From NCBI RefSeq assembly GCF_013030945.1, contig NZ_JABBXF010000046.1, positions 1 through 64,000 of the forward strand: DNA of 64,000 nt. Reading direction: 5' to 3'. This document shows, piece by piece, positions 7,515 through 15,471 of the stretch. The translations under genes were made by a program, and so were the position numbers. Each line of letters opens with the position of its first letter. Position 1 is the first letter of the stretch. The notes beneath the pieces were generated by a model. The model searched no databases. It worked only from the letters and a program-made list of their open reading frames with translations, and had not been told where the DNA came from. The stretch comes from Streptomyces morookaense. Lineage in GTDB: Bacteria; Actinomycetota; Actinomycetes; Streptomycetales; Streptomycetaceae.

Positions 7515-8900
7515 ATGGCCGTGTTCTTCGTCGACACCCTGGAGTTCGAGGGACTGGGCAACCGCAGCTACCTGGCCGGCGGAGCCCGTGCCGCGGTGGC
7601 GGTGGATCCGCCGAGGGACGTCGACCAGGTCCTCGCGGCGGCCGCCCGGCGCGGGGTGCGCCTCGTCGCCGTGCTGGAGACCCATCTGCACAACGACTAC
7701 GTCTCCGGCGGCCTGGAGTTGGCGCGTCTCAGCGGTGCGCGCCACCTGGTGCCGGCCGGGGCGGCCGTCTCCTTCGAGCGGGTGCCGGTCGCGGACGGCG
7801 ACACCGTGCCCGTGGACGAGGGCCTGGCCCTGCGCGCGGTCGCCACCCCGGGGCACACCCCGCACCACCTCTCCTACGTCCTGGAGGAGAACGGGCAGGC
7901 CTCGGTGGCGTTCACCGGCGGTTCGCTGCTGATCGGCACGGTGGGACGGCCCGACCTGGTCGAGCCGCGCCTGACCCGGGAACTGGCCCGCGCCCAGCAC
8001 GACTCCGCCCGCCGCCTGGCGCGGGAGCTGGACGACGCCGTGCAGGTGCTGCCCACGCACGGCTTCGGCAGTTTCTGCTCCGGCGCACCGGCTCAGGGAG
8101 GCGCGACGACGATCGGTGCGGAGCGCCGGAGGAACAGCGCGCTCACCATGGAAGCGGACGCGTTCGTCGCCGAGTTGCTGGCCGGGCTCGACGACGTGCC
8201 CGCCTACTACGCCCATATGGGACCGCTGAACGCCGCAGGTCCCGCCCCGGTCGACCTCACCCCTCCTCGGCCCGCGGACGCCGCCGCGATCGCGGCCCGG
8301 CTCGCCGCCGGTGAATGGGTGGTCGACCTGCGCCACCGTGCGGCGTTCGCCGCCGGCCATGTCGCCGGATCGTTCAACTTCGAGGGCGACGGCAAGCTCG
8401 CCACCTACCTGGCCTGGCTGATCCCTTGGGGCAAGCCCGTCACCCTGCTCGCGGAGTCCCCGGAACAGATCGCCGCGGCGCAGCGGGAGCTGGTCCGGGT
8501 GGGCATCGACCGCCCGGCGGCCGCCGCCACGGGAGACCCCCACACGTGGGTCCACGAGCAGGAACGTCTCTGCTCCTTCCCGCGCGCCCGCTTCGCCGAC
8601 CTCGCCGAGGCGCGCCGGCACCGTGACGACGTGGTGGTCCTGGACGTGCGGCGCACGTCCGAACGCGGCGCCGGTTTCGTCGCCGGAGCAGTGCACATCC
8701 CGCTCCACCAACTGCGCGACCGCCTCGCCGAGGTGCCGGAGGGGGTGGTGTGGGTGCACTGCTCCGCCGGCATGCGCGCGGCGATCGCCGCCTCCCTGCT
8801 CGACGCCGTCGGCCGCGAAGTGGTCGCCGTCGACGACGACTTCGCTGCCGCCGCCGGGGCGGGGCTCGTCCTCGCCGGCCCCGACGGCACCCGCATATGA
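7515..8900 (+). CDS. MBL-fold hydrolase with two rhodanese domains (persulfide dioxygenase-like)
   Basis: A 461-residue cytoplasmic fusion. The N-terminal metallo-beta-lactamase domain (about 1-240) has the ETHLHNDYVSGG motif (H57, H59, D61) typical of ETHE1-like persulfide dioxygenases. Two rhodanese domains follow (about 255-345 and 360-455); only the second has a catalytic Cys (C416 in VHCSAGMRA), while the first lacks it. The likely role is oxidation of persulfide sulfur to sulfite and transfer of sulfane sulfur. The ATG at 7515 follows AAGGAG; a frame opening 17 codons earlier has no such site. The stop overlaps the start of the TauE/SafE exporter gene, consistent with sulfite or sulfur export. 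Confidence 0.88.
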   Translation: MAVFFVDTLEFEGLGNRSYLAGGARAAVAVDPPRDVDQVLAAAARRGVRLVAVLETHLHNDYVSGGLELARLSGARHLVPAGAAVSFERVPVADGDTVPVDEGLALRAVATPGHTPHHLSYVLEENGQASVAFTGGSLLIGTVGRPDLVEPRLTRELARAQHDSARRLARELDDAVQVLPTHGFGSFCSGAPAQGGATTIGAERRRNSALTMEADAFVAELLAGLDDVPAYYAHMGPLNAAGPAPVDLTPPRPADAAAIAARLAAGEWVVDLRHRAAFAAGHVAGSFNFEGDGKLATYLAWLIPWGKPVTLLAESPEQIAAAQRELVRVGIDRPAAAATGDPHTWVHEQERLCSFPRARFADLAEARRHRDDVVVLDVRRTSERGAGFVAGAVHIPLHQLRDRLAEVPEGVVWVHCSAGMRAAIAASLLDAVGREVVAVDDDFAAAAGAGLVLAGPDGTRI

Positions 8901-9649
8901 GCGCCCTGATCCTCGCCCTGGCCGCCGGTGCCGTGGTCGGTCTGGCGCTCGGGGCTCTGGGCGGGGGCGGCAGTGTGCTGGCCGTTCCTGCGCTGATCTA
9001 CCTGCTCGGCTTCGCGCCCGGCGCGGCCACCACCGCCAGCCTGCTGATCGTCACCGCCACCTCGGCGACCGCCCTGTACGCCCACTCCCGGGCCGGCAAC
9101 GTCCGCTGGAAGGCGGGCGCGTTGTTCGCTGCGGCCGGGCTGGTGCCCGCGGCCGCCGCCGGGGCGGCCGCGGGCCGGCTGCCGCAACCGGTGCTGACCG
9201 GTGCCTTCGCCGCCGTCGCCGCGCTCGCGGCCGTCAGGATGCTGCGTCCCGCCGGCACGGAGGCACCACGGGACGAGGAGCCGGTGCGGCCGGCCAGGGC
9301 GGGCCTGGCCGGGGCGGGGCTCGGCGCCCTGACCGGGCTGCTCGGCGTGGGCGGCGGCTTCCTCGTCGTACCGACGCTGGTCACCGTCATGGCGTTCGAG
9401 ATGCAGGCCGCCGTCGGGACCAGCCTCCTGGTCATCACGACCAACTCGCTGGCCTCCCTGGCCCTGCGCGGCACCGCGTCCGCCGGGCTCGACTGGGCGG
9501 TGATCGGTCCGTTCGCCGGGGCGGCGGTCCTGGCCGCCTGGGACGGGAAGCGCCTGTCCGCCAAGGTCTCCGGCACCCGGTTGCGGCGCGCCTTCGCCCT
9601 CGTCCTGCTGGCCGTCGCGGCGTTCATGCTCGTCGATGCGCTGACCTGA
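8897..9649 (+). CDS. TauE/SafE-family sulfite/organosulfonate exporter
   Basis: A 250-residue membrane protein, mostly hydrophobic, with about seven to eight transmembrane segments. It has the duplicated glycine-rich motifs of the family: GALGGGGSVLAVPALIYLLG near the N-terminus and GLLGVGGGFLVVPTLVTVM in the second half. Members export sulfite, sulfoacetate or sulfur anions. The ATG at 8897 overlaps the upstream stop as ATGA, so it is coupled to the MBL/rhodanese gene and probably exports its product. Confidence 0.88.
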   Translation: MSALILALAAGAVVGLALGALGGGGSVLAVPALIYLLGFAPGAATTASLLIVTATSATALYAHSRAGNVRWKAGALFAAAGLVPAAAAGAAAGRLPQPVLTGAFAAVAALAAVRMLRPAGTEAPRDEEPVRPARAGLAGAGLGALTGLLGVGGGFLVVPTLVTVMAFEMQAAVGTSLLVITTNSLASLALRGTASAGLDWAVIGPFAGAAVLAAWDGKRLSAKVSGTRLRRAFALVLLAVAAFMLVDALT

Positions 9650-9652
9650 CCG

Positions 9653-9672
9653 ATACCCTGCCCGTGGGGCAG
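9653..9672. promoter_or_regulatory. Possible CsoR/CstR-type operator
   Basis: ATACCCTGCCCGTGGGGCAG contains CTGCCC-GTG-GGGCAG, a perfect six-base inverted repeat, preceded by ATACCC. It lies 41-60 bases upstream of the rhodanese gene. CsoR-family sulfur sensors bind G/C-tract palindromes flanked by ATAC/GTAT, and they often control exactly this gene set. The right GTAT half is absent here, so support is weak, and no csoR gene is in the window. Confidence 0.3.
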
Positions 9673-9712
9673 TCCAGGGAAGGAACAGGGAAGGCAAGGG
9701 AAGGGGAGACCC

Positions 9713-10297
9713 GTGACCACCAGCGCCGCCCTCACGCCGGAGCAGGCTCGCGCCCGCCTGCACGAGCTGACCGTCATCGACGTGCGCACTCCCGGCGAGT
9801 ACGCCTCCGGCCATCTGCCCGGGGCCCACAACGTCCCCCTCGCCCAACTCGACCGCGCCCTGGGCGCGTTGAAGCACGCCGCCCTGCGCGGCAGCCTCCT
9901 CGTCGTCTGTGCCGGCGGCGACCGTTCCGCCCAGGCCTGCAGGCGCCTCGCCGCGCACGGGGTCGCCGCCACCGCTCTCTCCGGCGGCACCGCCGCCTGG
10001 GCCGCGCGCGGTTACGACGTGCACCGCGCCGAAGGTGCCCGTGCCGTCTGGGCCATGGAGCGCCAGGTCCGGCTCGCCGCCGGGTCCCTCGTCCTGTGCG
10101 GACTGCTCGCCGGTCGCCGGTGGCCGAAGGCCCGTGTGCTGTCCGCGGGGATCGCGGGCGGCCTGGTCTTCTCGGCCCTCACCGACACCTGCGGCATGGC
10201 CCACGTCCTCGCCCGGCTCCCCTGCAACCGGCCCCGGGCCGACGGGCTCGACGCCGCTCTCACCGCCCTGGCCGGCCGGCGGGCCGGCGCCCGGTGA
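9713..10297 (+). CDS. Rhodanese domain protein with C-terminal membrane region (DUF2892-like)
   Basis: A 194-residue protein. A single rhodanese domain covers about residues 5-105, with VIDVRTPGEYASGHLPGA and the active-site loop VVCAGGDRSAQA carrying the catalytic Cys. The C-terminal part has WAMERQVRLAAGSLVL, a hydrophobic region with ALTDTCGMAHVLARLPCNR, matching the DUF2892-type inner-membrane tail that often follows rhodaneses. It probably moves sulfane sulfur at the membrane. The GTG start at 9713 follows GGGGAG. It belongs to the sulfur block with the two upstream genes, and its 3' end overlaps the convergent SRPBCC gene by 38 bases. Confidence 0.85.
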   Translation: MTTSAALTPEQARARLHELTVIDVRTPGEYASGHLPGAHNVPLAQLDRALGALKHAALRGSLLVVCAGGDRSAQACRRLAAHGVAATALSGGTAAWAARGYDVHRAEGARAVWAMERQVRLAAGSLVLCGLLAGRRWPKARVLSAGIAGGLVFSALTDTCGMAHVLARLPCNRPRADGLDAALTALAGRRAGAR

Positions 10298-10727
10298 GTT
10301 CCCGGTCGGCGGCGTCGAGGATCGTGCCGAAGACGTGGGAGATGACGGGCTTGACGAGCACACGCGTGATGGCCGCGCCGAACGGCAGCCGGACCTCGGA
10401 CGTGGTCGTCCACACGACGAGTGTGCCCTCGGCGACCTCGGTGAAGGTCATGCGGCCGAGCTCGTGCCGGGCCGGCGGGAAGCTGCGGTCGACGACGTAG
10501 TCGAAGTCGTACGGCGGGTGGTAGGCGGTGATCCGCTCGCGGAACCAGCCGATCAGCCACGTGTGCAGCCGGACGGCGCCCACTCCGTAGGGCGCGCCCG
10601 CGCCCGGCCGGGCCAGGCGCGCCCTGAGGACGAACGGGGTGCGGGTGTAGTTGGTGCTGACGGTGCACCAGTCGAATACGTCGGCGATCGGTGCTGCGAT
10701 GACACGTCGTACCGTCACGGTTTCCAT
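10260..10727 (-). CDS. SRPBCC-family protein (polyketide cyclase/START-like)
   Basis: A 155-residue protein with the SRPBCC/START-like pattern: an opening VRRVIAAPIADVFDWCT strand-helix, a central TAYHPPYDFDYVVDRSFPP, and GRMTFTEVAEGTLVVWTTT followed by a C-terminal amphipathic helix. The family binds hydrophobic ligands in a cavity; members are cyclases, dehydratases or carriers, and the ligand is unknown. There is no signal peptide. It converges on the rhodanese gene with a 38-base overlap and is followed on its own strand by no close partner. Confidence 0.72.
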   Translation of the reverse strand: METVTVRRVIAAPIADVFDWCTVSTNYTRTPFVLRARLARPGAGAPYGVGAVRLHTWLIGWFRERITAYHPPYDFDYVVDRSFPPARHELGRMTFTEVAEGTLVVWTTTSEVRLPFGAAITRVLVKPVISHVFGTILDAADRELTGRRPAGRPGR

Positions 10728-10827
10728 GCCGCGTCCCTCCTCGTGCCTGCGGCCCCCCAGGGGGCCCGGTTCACCGTTCGGACTCCGCGCAGGCCCGGGA
10801 CTGTGACATGAGCGCCGGTGACGTGCG

Positions 10828-11484
10828 TCACCTCGTGGGTGTGCTCAGGACGGCGAAGAGGCCGCGGGTCCGGGTGGTGCCGTCCGGAAGCCGCCACCAG
10901 GACGTGACGTGTCCGGTGGCGTCCTGCGGGAGGGTGTCCGCGCCGGGGCGCAGGACGCGGTGCAGGCGCAGGGTCATGCCGTGGGCGGCGGAGGTGAGTT
11001 CGGTGGCGTCCCGGAGCTCGGTGACGGTGGTGAAGTCCGCCGGGACCGGGGCGTCGCCCGTGTACGCGGAGGCGACGTCGGGGTCGGGGGTGTTGCTGAT
11101 GCTCTGGTCCTGCGGCCGGCTGCGGCCCTCGACGAGGGCGAGCAACTCGGCGACGAGCACGGGGTCGTGGCAGCCGTCGTAGGCCCAGCGCCTGCCCAGC
11201 ACACCGTGGTCCATCGTGCCGACGAGGGCGTCCTCCGCGCCCTCCAGCGGGGCGCCGCGGTAGGTGAGCGGCACCAGGTAGGCGACCGGCTCCGCGCCTG
11301 CGGTGTCGGTCACCACTCTGAACTCGATGCCGACCTCGTCCTCCGGGTCGTCCAGCCGGAAGCCGCCCGCCGCTTCCAACTGCGGTGCGCCGGTGCCCGG
11401 GCGGTACCACGGCCGGGTGGGCAGCCAGGAGGCGAGCAGTTCGTCCTTGGTGGGCGTGAGGGTGGTCCTGTGCACGACGGCCAT
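10828..11484 (-). CDS. Maltokinase N-terminal cap-like domain protein
   Basis: A 218-residue protein resembling the N-terminal cap domain of actinobacterial maltokinases, without the kinase domain. Conserved blocks are MAVVHRTTLTPTKDELLASW, AGGFRLDDPEDEVGIEF, VPLTYRGAPLEGAEDAL and GTMDHGVLGRRWAYDGCHD. Stand-alone versions are common in Streptomyces and their function is not established. I place the start at 11484 because homologous sequence begins with MAVVH; an ATG 18 codons upstream at 11538 is possible, and neither has a strong ribosome binding site. It is divergent from the Tat-exported hydrolase gene. Confidence 0.72.
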   Translation of the reverse strand: MAVVHRTTLTPTKDELLASWLPTRPWYRPGTGAPQLEAAGGFRLDDPEDEVGIEFRVVTDTAGAEPVAYLVPLTYRGAPLEGAEDALVGTMDHGVLGRRWAYDGCHDPVLVAELLALVEGRSRPQDQSISNTPDPDVASAYTGDAPVPADFTTVTELRDATELTSAAHGMTLRLHRVLRPGADTLPQDATGHVTSWWRLPDGTTRTRGLFAVLSTPTR

Positions 11485-11676
11485 GCCGGAGTTCTCTTTC
11501 GTCGGGAGGGGTGCTGCGGATGCGGCTTCATCATGCACGGCGGAACCCGGCTGCGGTCAAGCGCCCGTGGCGTGCGAAGAGTTGACTCACGTCACCTGTT
11601 TGACCGGTGACGGATGCTGTGTCACAGTCGCCTGGCACGCATACCGCGGTCTCCTGCGAGGCACGGAGGGATTGAC

Positions 11677-12699
11677 GTGATCAAGAGGCGTACGCTCGGC
11701 AAGGCACTCGGTCTGGGGGCCGGCGGCGCGGTCGCCGTGACACTGGCAGGGGGACCGGTACCGGCGCATGCCGCGGCCCGTTCCCGCGGGCACGGCGTGT
11801 TCCCCCCGCTCAAGAAGATCAGGGCCGGTCTGCTGGAGATCGGCTACGCGGAGGTGGGGCCGAGGCACGGTCCGCCCGTCATCTGCCTGCACGGCTGGCC
11901 GTACGACATCCACAGCTTCGCCGAGGTCGCACCCCTCCTGGCGGCGGAGGGCCGCCGGGTGATCGTCCCCTATCTGCGCGGCCACGGCACGACGCGCTTC
12001 GTATCCCCCCGGACCTTCAGGAACGGACAGCAGTCGGCCATCGCCCTGGACGTCATCGCCCTGATGGACGCGCTGGGACTGGAACAGGCCGTGCTCGCCG
12101 GATTCGACTGGGGCGCCCGGACCGCCACCATCGTCGCGGCGCTGTGGCCCGAGCGCTGCAAGGCCCTGGTGTCGGTGGGCGGTTATCTCGTCACCGACCG
12201 GGAGGCGAACCTCCGGCCGCTGGCACCGGCGGCCGAGCACGCGTGGTGGTACCAGTACTACTTCGCCACGGAGCGGGGCCGGCTCGCCATGGAGGACAGG
12301 ACCAAACGGCACGACCTGACACGGCTCGTCTGGGACACCGTCTCCCCGACGTGGGACTTCGACGACGCCACCTTCGAGCGCACGGCCGCGGCCTTCGAGA
12401 ATCCGGACCACGCCGCCATCGTCATCCACAACTACCGCTGGCGGCTGAGCCTCGCCGAGGGGGAACGGCGCTACGAGCCGTACGAGAAGCAGCTCGCCGC
12501 CCGGCCGGTCGTCACCGTGCCGACGGTGACGCTCGACGCGGAGCGGGACCCGTTCACGGTACCGGGCGGCGGATCCGCGTACCGGGACAGGTTCGCGGGC
12601 CCATACGACCACCGGACCCTGAAAGGTATCGGCCACAACCTGCCCCAGGAGGCACCCGCGGAGTTCGCCCGGGCCGTCATCGACGCCGACCGCCTCTGA
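11677..12699 (+). CDS. Tat-exported epoxide-hydrolase-like alpha/beta hydrolase
   Basis: A 340-residue exported hydrolase. The N-terminus VIKRRTLGKALGLGAGGAVA has twin arginines followed by a hydrophobic stretch and an AHA cleavage site near residue 32, so Tat export is likely. The oxyanion motif is CLHGWPYD (70-77), and the nucleophile elbow is GFDWGA with Asp144. An Asp nucleophile is typical of epoxide hydrolases and haloalkane dehalogenases rather than esterases. The catalytic His lies in GIGHNLPQEAP near the C-terminus. The GTG at 11677 is preceded by GGAGGG at proper spacing. A small gene follows after 26 bases and is probably co-transcribed. Confidence 0.82.
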   Translation: MIKRRTLGKALGLGAGGAVAVTLAGGPVPAHAAARSRGHGVFPPLKKIRAGLLEIGYAEVGPRHGPPVICLHGWPYDIHSFAEVAPLLAAEGRRVIVPYLRGHGTTRFVSPRTFRNGQQSAIALDVIALMDALGLEQAVLAGFDWGARTATIVAALWPERCKALVSVGGYLVTDREANLRPLAPAAEHAWWYQYYFATERGRLAMEDRTKRHDLTRLVWDTVSPTWDFDDATFERTAAAFENPDHAAIVIHNYRWRLSLAEGERRYEPYEKQLAARPVVTVPTVTLDAERDPFTVPGGGSAYRDRFAGPYDHRTLKGIGHNLPQEAPAEFARAVIDADRL

Positions 12700-12725
12700 C
12701 GGGCCATCGAACAAGGAGACCGACG

Positions 12726-12923
12726 ATGCAGAACCACAGCAGCACCGCACAGGACAGCGACTCGGCAGCACGCCATGCGCGGTTCGGCGCGCTGCCCGAG
12801 CGGATCGCCTACGAGGACATGGTCGAGGTGAAGTCGGCCTCGCCGAGGGACCCGGAGCGGGACGCCGGCGATTCCGGGGCCGGTCGTCTCCTCGCCTGCA
12901 TGGCGTGGGACTTGGTGCTCTGA
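12726..12923 (+). CDS. Small hypothetical protein, 65 residues
   Basis: The ATG follows AAGGAG at good spacing and lies 26 bases after the exported hydrolase, so the two probably form an operon. The protein is polar and acidic (MQNHSSTAQDSDSAARHARF at the start, ERIAYEDMVE in the middle) with a short hydrophobic end RLLACMAWDLVL. No domain is recognised. It contains two tryptophan/cysteine-free stretches and a single Cys, so it is unlikely to be a bacteriocin. The call rests on the ribosome binding site and operon position. Confidence 0.55.
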   Translation: MQNHSSTAQDSDSAARHARFGALPERIAYEDMVEVKSASPRDPERDAGDSGAGRLLACMAWDLVL

Positions 12924-13180
12924 CCGGGGTGGTACGGCAGCGGAAAAAGACTTGCGGACGGCCGCAAGGGTCCTGATACGGTGAGCACCGTAAACGATCT
13001 TTCGTGAAGGAGACCAGACATGGCGGGTGACGACGACATCTCCGGGTGATACCCGGATGTGATCGACCACCGGCAGGCACGCCCCTTGGCGGTGCCGCCG
13101 TCGTGGCCGTCTTGTCGTTCCCTTTTCCCCTGTCTCACCGGCAGTTCCCTTCTGCCTCTCTTTCCTCACGAGGTCGTCCC
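12924..13180 (+). promoter_or_regulatory. Leader region of the ABC-F gene with successive hairpins
   Basis: A 257-base leader precedes the ABC-F gene. In order it holds a perfect seven-base hairpin CTTGCGG-ACGG-CCGCAAG (12951-12968), a six-base hairpin ACGGTG-AG-CACCGT near 12978-12991, a leader reading frame with its own ribosome binding site (13020-13049), and a perfect seven-base hairpin overlapping the leader stop (13041-13057). A G-C hairpin around GGCACGCC/GGCGGTGCC follows, then a pyrimidine run. TTGCGG at 12952 with GATACG 17 bases on may be a promoter. The arrangement suits ribosome-mediated attenuation, a known control of ABC-F genes, but here it is inferred. Confidence 0.55.
13020..13049 (+). 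CDS. Nine-residue leader peptide MAGDDDISG
   Basis: GAAGGAG lies eight bases before an ATG that opens nine codons and a TGA. The reading frame ends inside the perfect hairpin at 13041-13057 (TCCGGGT-GAT-ACCCGGA). It lies 131 bases upstream of the ABC-F start. A ribosome stalled here by an antibiotic could hold this hairpin open and let transcription continue. The peptide is acidic, which is unusual for a stalling peptide, so simple ribosome occupancy is also possible. Confidence 0.5.
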   Translation: MAGDDDISG

Positions 13181-14815
13181 ATGTCCGACGCTTCCGTCAT
13201 CTGCTCCCAGCTGTCCTTCTCCTGGCCCGACGACACCCCGGTCTTCGAGGGCCTGTCCTTCACCGTAGGCGCCGGCCGGACAGGCCTGGTGGCGCCCAAC
13301 GGCTCCGGCAAGAGCACCCTGCTGAAGCTGATCGCCGGTGAACTACGTGCCACCGCAGGCTCGTTGACCGTCGACGGCACGGTCGGCTACCTTCCGCAGA
13401 CCCTCCCCCTGACCGGCGAGCCGACGGTGGCCGAGGTCCTGGGCGTCGACGCCGTGATCCGCGCCATCGACGCCGTCGAGTCCGGCGACGTGAGCGAGGA
13501 GCACTTCACGGCCATCGGCGACGACTGGGACATCGAGGAGCGCACCCGCGCCCAGCTCGACCGGCTCGGCCTCGGCCACCTCGCCCTCGATCGGACCCTC
13601 GGCACGCTCAGCGGCGGCCAGATCGTCAGCCTCGGCCTGGCGGCGCAGTTGCTCAAGCGCCCCGACGTGCTGCTGCTGGACGAACCGACCAACAACCTCG
13701 ACCTGGCAGCCCGTCACAAGCTCTACGACGTGCTCTCGGACTGGAACGGCAGCCTGCTGGTCGTCAGCCACGACCGGGTCCTGCTGGACCGCATGGAGCG
13801 CATCGCCGAACTCGACCGCGGGGAACTGCGGCTGTACGGAGGCAACTTCACGCAGTACGAGGAGGCCGTACGGGCCGAGCGGGAGGTTGCGGAGAAGAAC
13901 GTGCGCAACGCCGAGCAGGAACTGAAGCGGGAGAAGCGCGAGATGCAGCAGGCCCGCGAACGCGCCGAGCGCCGCGCGAGCAACGCCGCCCGCAACCTCA
14001 AGAACGCCGGCCTGCCCCGCATCTTCGCCGGCACCATGAAGCGCGGCGCCCAGGAATCCGCCGGCCGCGCGGGCCAGATGCACGCCACCCGGGTCCAGGA
14101 CGCGCAGGCCCGGCTCGACGAGGCGGGCCGCGCCCTGCGCGACGACCAGCGGCTCGTCCTGGAGCTGCCCGACACCGACGTCCCCGCCGGGCGCACCGTC
14201 GTCCTGGGCGAGCGCATGCAGGTCCGCCACGGCGAGCGGAACCTGTTCGCGGGGGACGGCGTCGACCTCACCATCCGAGGGCCCGAGCGCATCGCGCTCA
14301 CCGGCCCCAACGGGGCGGGCAAGACCACCCTGTTGCGGCTCATCAACGGTGAACTGGCCCTGGACGGCGGGTCCGTCAAGCGTGCCGAGGGGCGGATCGC
14401 CTCCCTGTCGCAGCGCCTGGACCTGCTCGACCCCGACCGCACCGTGGCCGAGAACTTCGCGACGTTCGCCCCGCACCGGCCGGAGGCGGAGCGGATGAAC
14501 CTGCTCGCGCGCTTCCTGTTCCGCGGCCCGCGGGCGCACCTGCCCGTGCGCGTGCTCTCCGGCGGCGAACGCCTGCGCGCCACTCTGGCCTGCGTCCTGT
14601 GCGCCGAACCGGCCCCGCAGCTGCTGCTGTTGGACGAGCCGACCAACAATCTCGACCTGGTCGGGGTGGGCCAGCTGGAGAGCGCCCTCGCCTGCTACCG
14701 CGGCGCGTTCGTGGTGGTCAGCCACGACGAGCGCTTCCTCGAACGGATCGGCGTCGACCGGTGGCTGCGGGTCGCCGACGGCGAGCTGACCGAGACGGGG
14801 GCACCGCACGCGTGA
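13181..14815 (+). CDS. ABC-F family ATPase (ribosome protection/translation factor type)
   Basis: A 544-residue soluble protein with two ABC ATPase domains and no membrane segments, as in the ABC-F family that acts on the ribosome. The first domain has Walker A APNGSGKST (39-47), LSGGQ near 144 and LLLDEPTNNLDL. A charged linker rich in Lys, Arg and Glu (about 215-300) follows. The second domain has GPNGAGKTT (near 374), LSGGE (near 459) and a second LLLDEPTNNLDL. Members displace ribosome-targeting antibiotics or act as housekeeping translation factors. The leader peptide and hairpins upstream favour an inducible antibiotic-protection role. GAGG precedes the ATG by about nine bases. Confidence 0.88.
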   Translation: MSDASVICSQLSFSWPDDTPVFEGLSFTVGAGRTGLVAPNGSGKSTLLKLIAGELRATAGSLTVDGTVGYLPQTLPLTGEPTVAEVLGVDAVIRAIDAVESGDVSEEHFTAIGDDWDIEERTRAQLDRLGLGHLALDRTLGTLSGGQIVSLGLAAQLLKRPDVLLLDEPTNNLDLAARHKLYDVLSDWNGSLLVVSHDRVLLDRMERIAELDRGELRLYGGNFTQYEEAVRAEREVAEKNVRNAEQELKREKREMQQARERAERRASNAARNLKNAGLPRIFAGTMKRGAQESAGRAGQMHATRVQDAQARLDEAGRALRDDQRLVLELPDTDVPAGRTVVLGERMQVRHGERNLFAGDGVDLTIRGPERIALTGPNGAGKTTLLRLINGELALDGGSVKRAEGRIASLSQRLDLLDPDRTVAENFATFAPHRPEAERMNLLARFLFRGPRAHLPVRVLSGGERLRATLACVLCAEPAPQLLLLDEPTNNLDLVGVGQLESALACYRGAFVVVSHDERFLERIGVDRWLRVADGELTETGAPHA

Positions 14816-14909
14816 GCCGCCGACGTGTCGCCCCCGCCCACGCCCGAGGCACCGACGGGCCCGGCCGGCGGCCCTTGCGGCCCTTGTAGTCACCCGTCAA
14901 GATGGTGAC

Positions 14910-15464
14910 GTGAATCTGGATCACGTCTTCATGTGCGGCCATCCGGCCCTGGACTTCGCGGCGACGCTCCGGGCACGCCGCACGGCGCGATTCGAGATGT
15001 TCGCGACACCGGACCGTCTGGACGCGTGGTACGTGGAGTCCGGCATCGTCGACTCCGTCTCGCCCGCCCGGCAGGCCGACGTGCGGCGGGCGACGGCCGT
15101 GCGCGAGGCCGTCTATCAGCTGATCACGGCGCGGCGCCTCGGCACGGACTTCGACGACGAGGCGCTGGCCGTGCTCAACGAGGCGGCCCGCCGGCCTCCC
15201 GCGGCACCGCAGTTGACGCACGCCGGCCGCTGGACGGCGGCCACGCAGCGCGAGGCGCTGTCCACCGTCGCCCGGCACGCGGTGGAACTGCTGAGCGGCC
15301 CGGACGTCCCCCTGTTCAAGGAGTGCGGCAACCCCGAGTGCACCCGCGTCTACATCGACCGCTCGCGCGGCGGCCGGCGCCAGTGGTGCGGCATGGAGTC
15401 CTGCGGCAACAGGGTCAAGGCGGCCGCGTACCGCGCGCGCAGGAAGACCGTCGCCGCCGGGTGA
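14910..15464 (+). CDS. ABATE/CGNR zinc-finger protein, putative transcription regulator
   Basis: A 184-residue protein. The N-terminal half (FMCGHPALDFAATLRAR and following) is the ABATE-type domain; the C-terminal half carries the CGNR zinc finger, CGNPECTRVYIDRSRG then RRQWCGMESCGNR, with four Cys ligands and a basic tail RVKAAAYRARRK likely to contact DNA. Members are thought to be stress-linked transcription regulators. The GTG at 14910 is chosen because the conserved domain begins at residue 1 and a GTGAC upstream provides only a weak binding site. It lies convergent to senR with a seven-base gap. Confidence 0.82.
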   Translation: MNLDHVFMCGHPALDFAATLRARRTARFEMFATPDRLDAWYVESGIVDSVSPARQADVRRATAVREAVYQLITARRLGTDFDDEALAVLNEAARRPPAAPQLTHAGRWTAATQREALSTVARHAVELLSGPDVPLFKECGNPECTRVYIDRSRGGRRQWCGMESCGNRVKAAAYRARRKTVAAG

Positions 15465-15471
15465 CCGCGGG

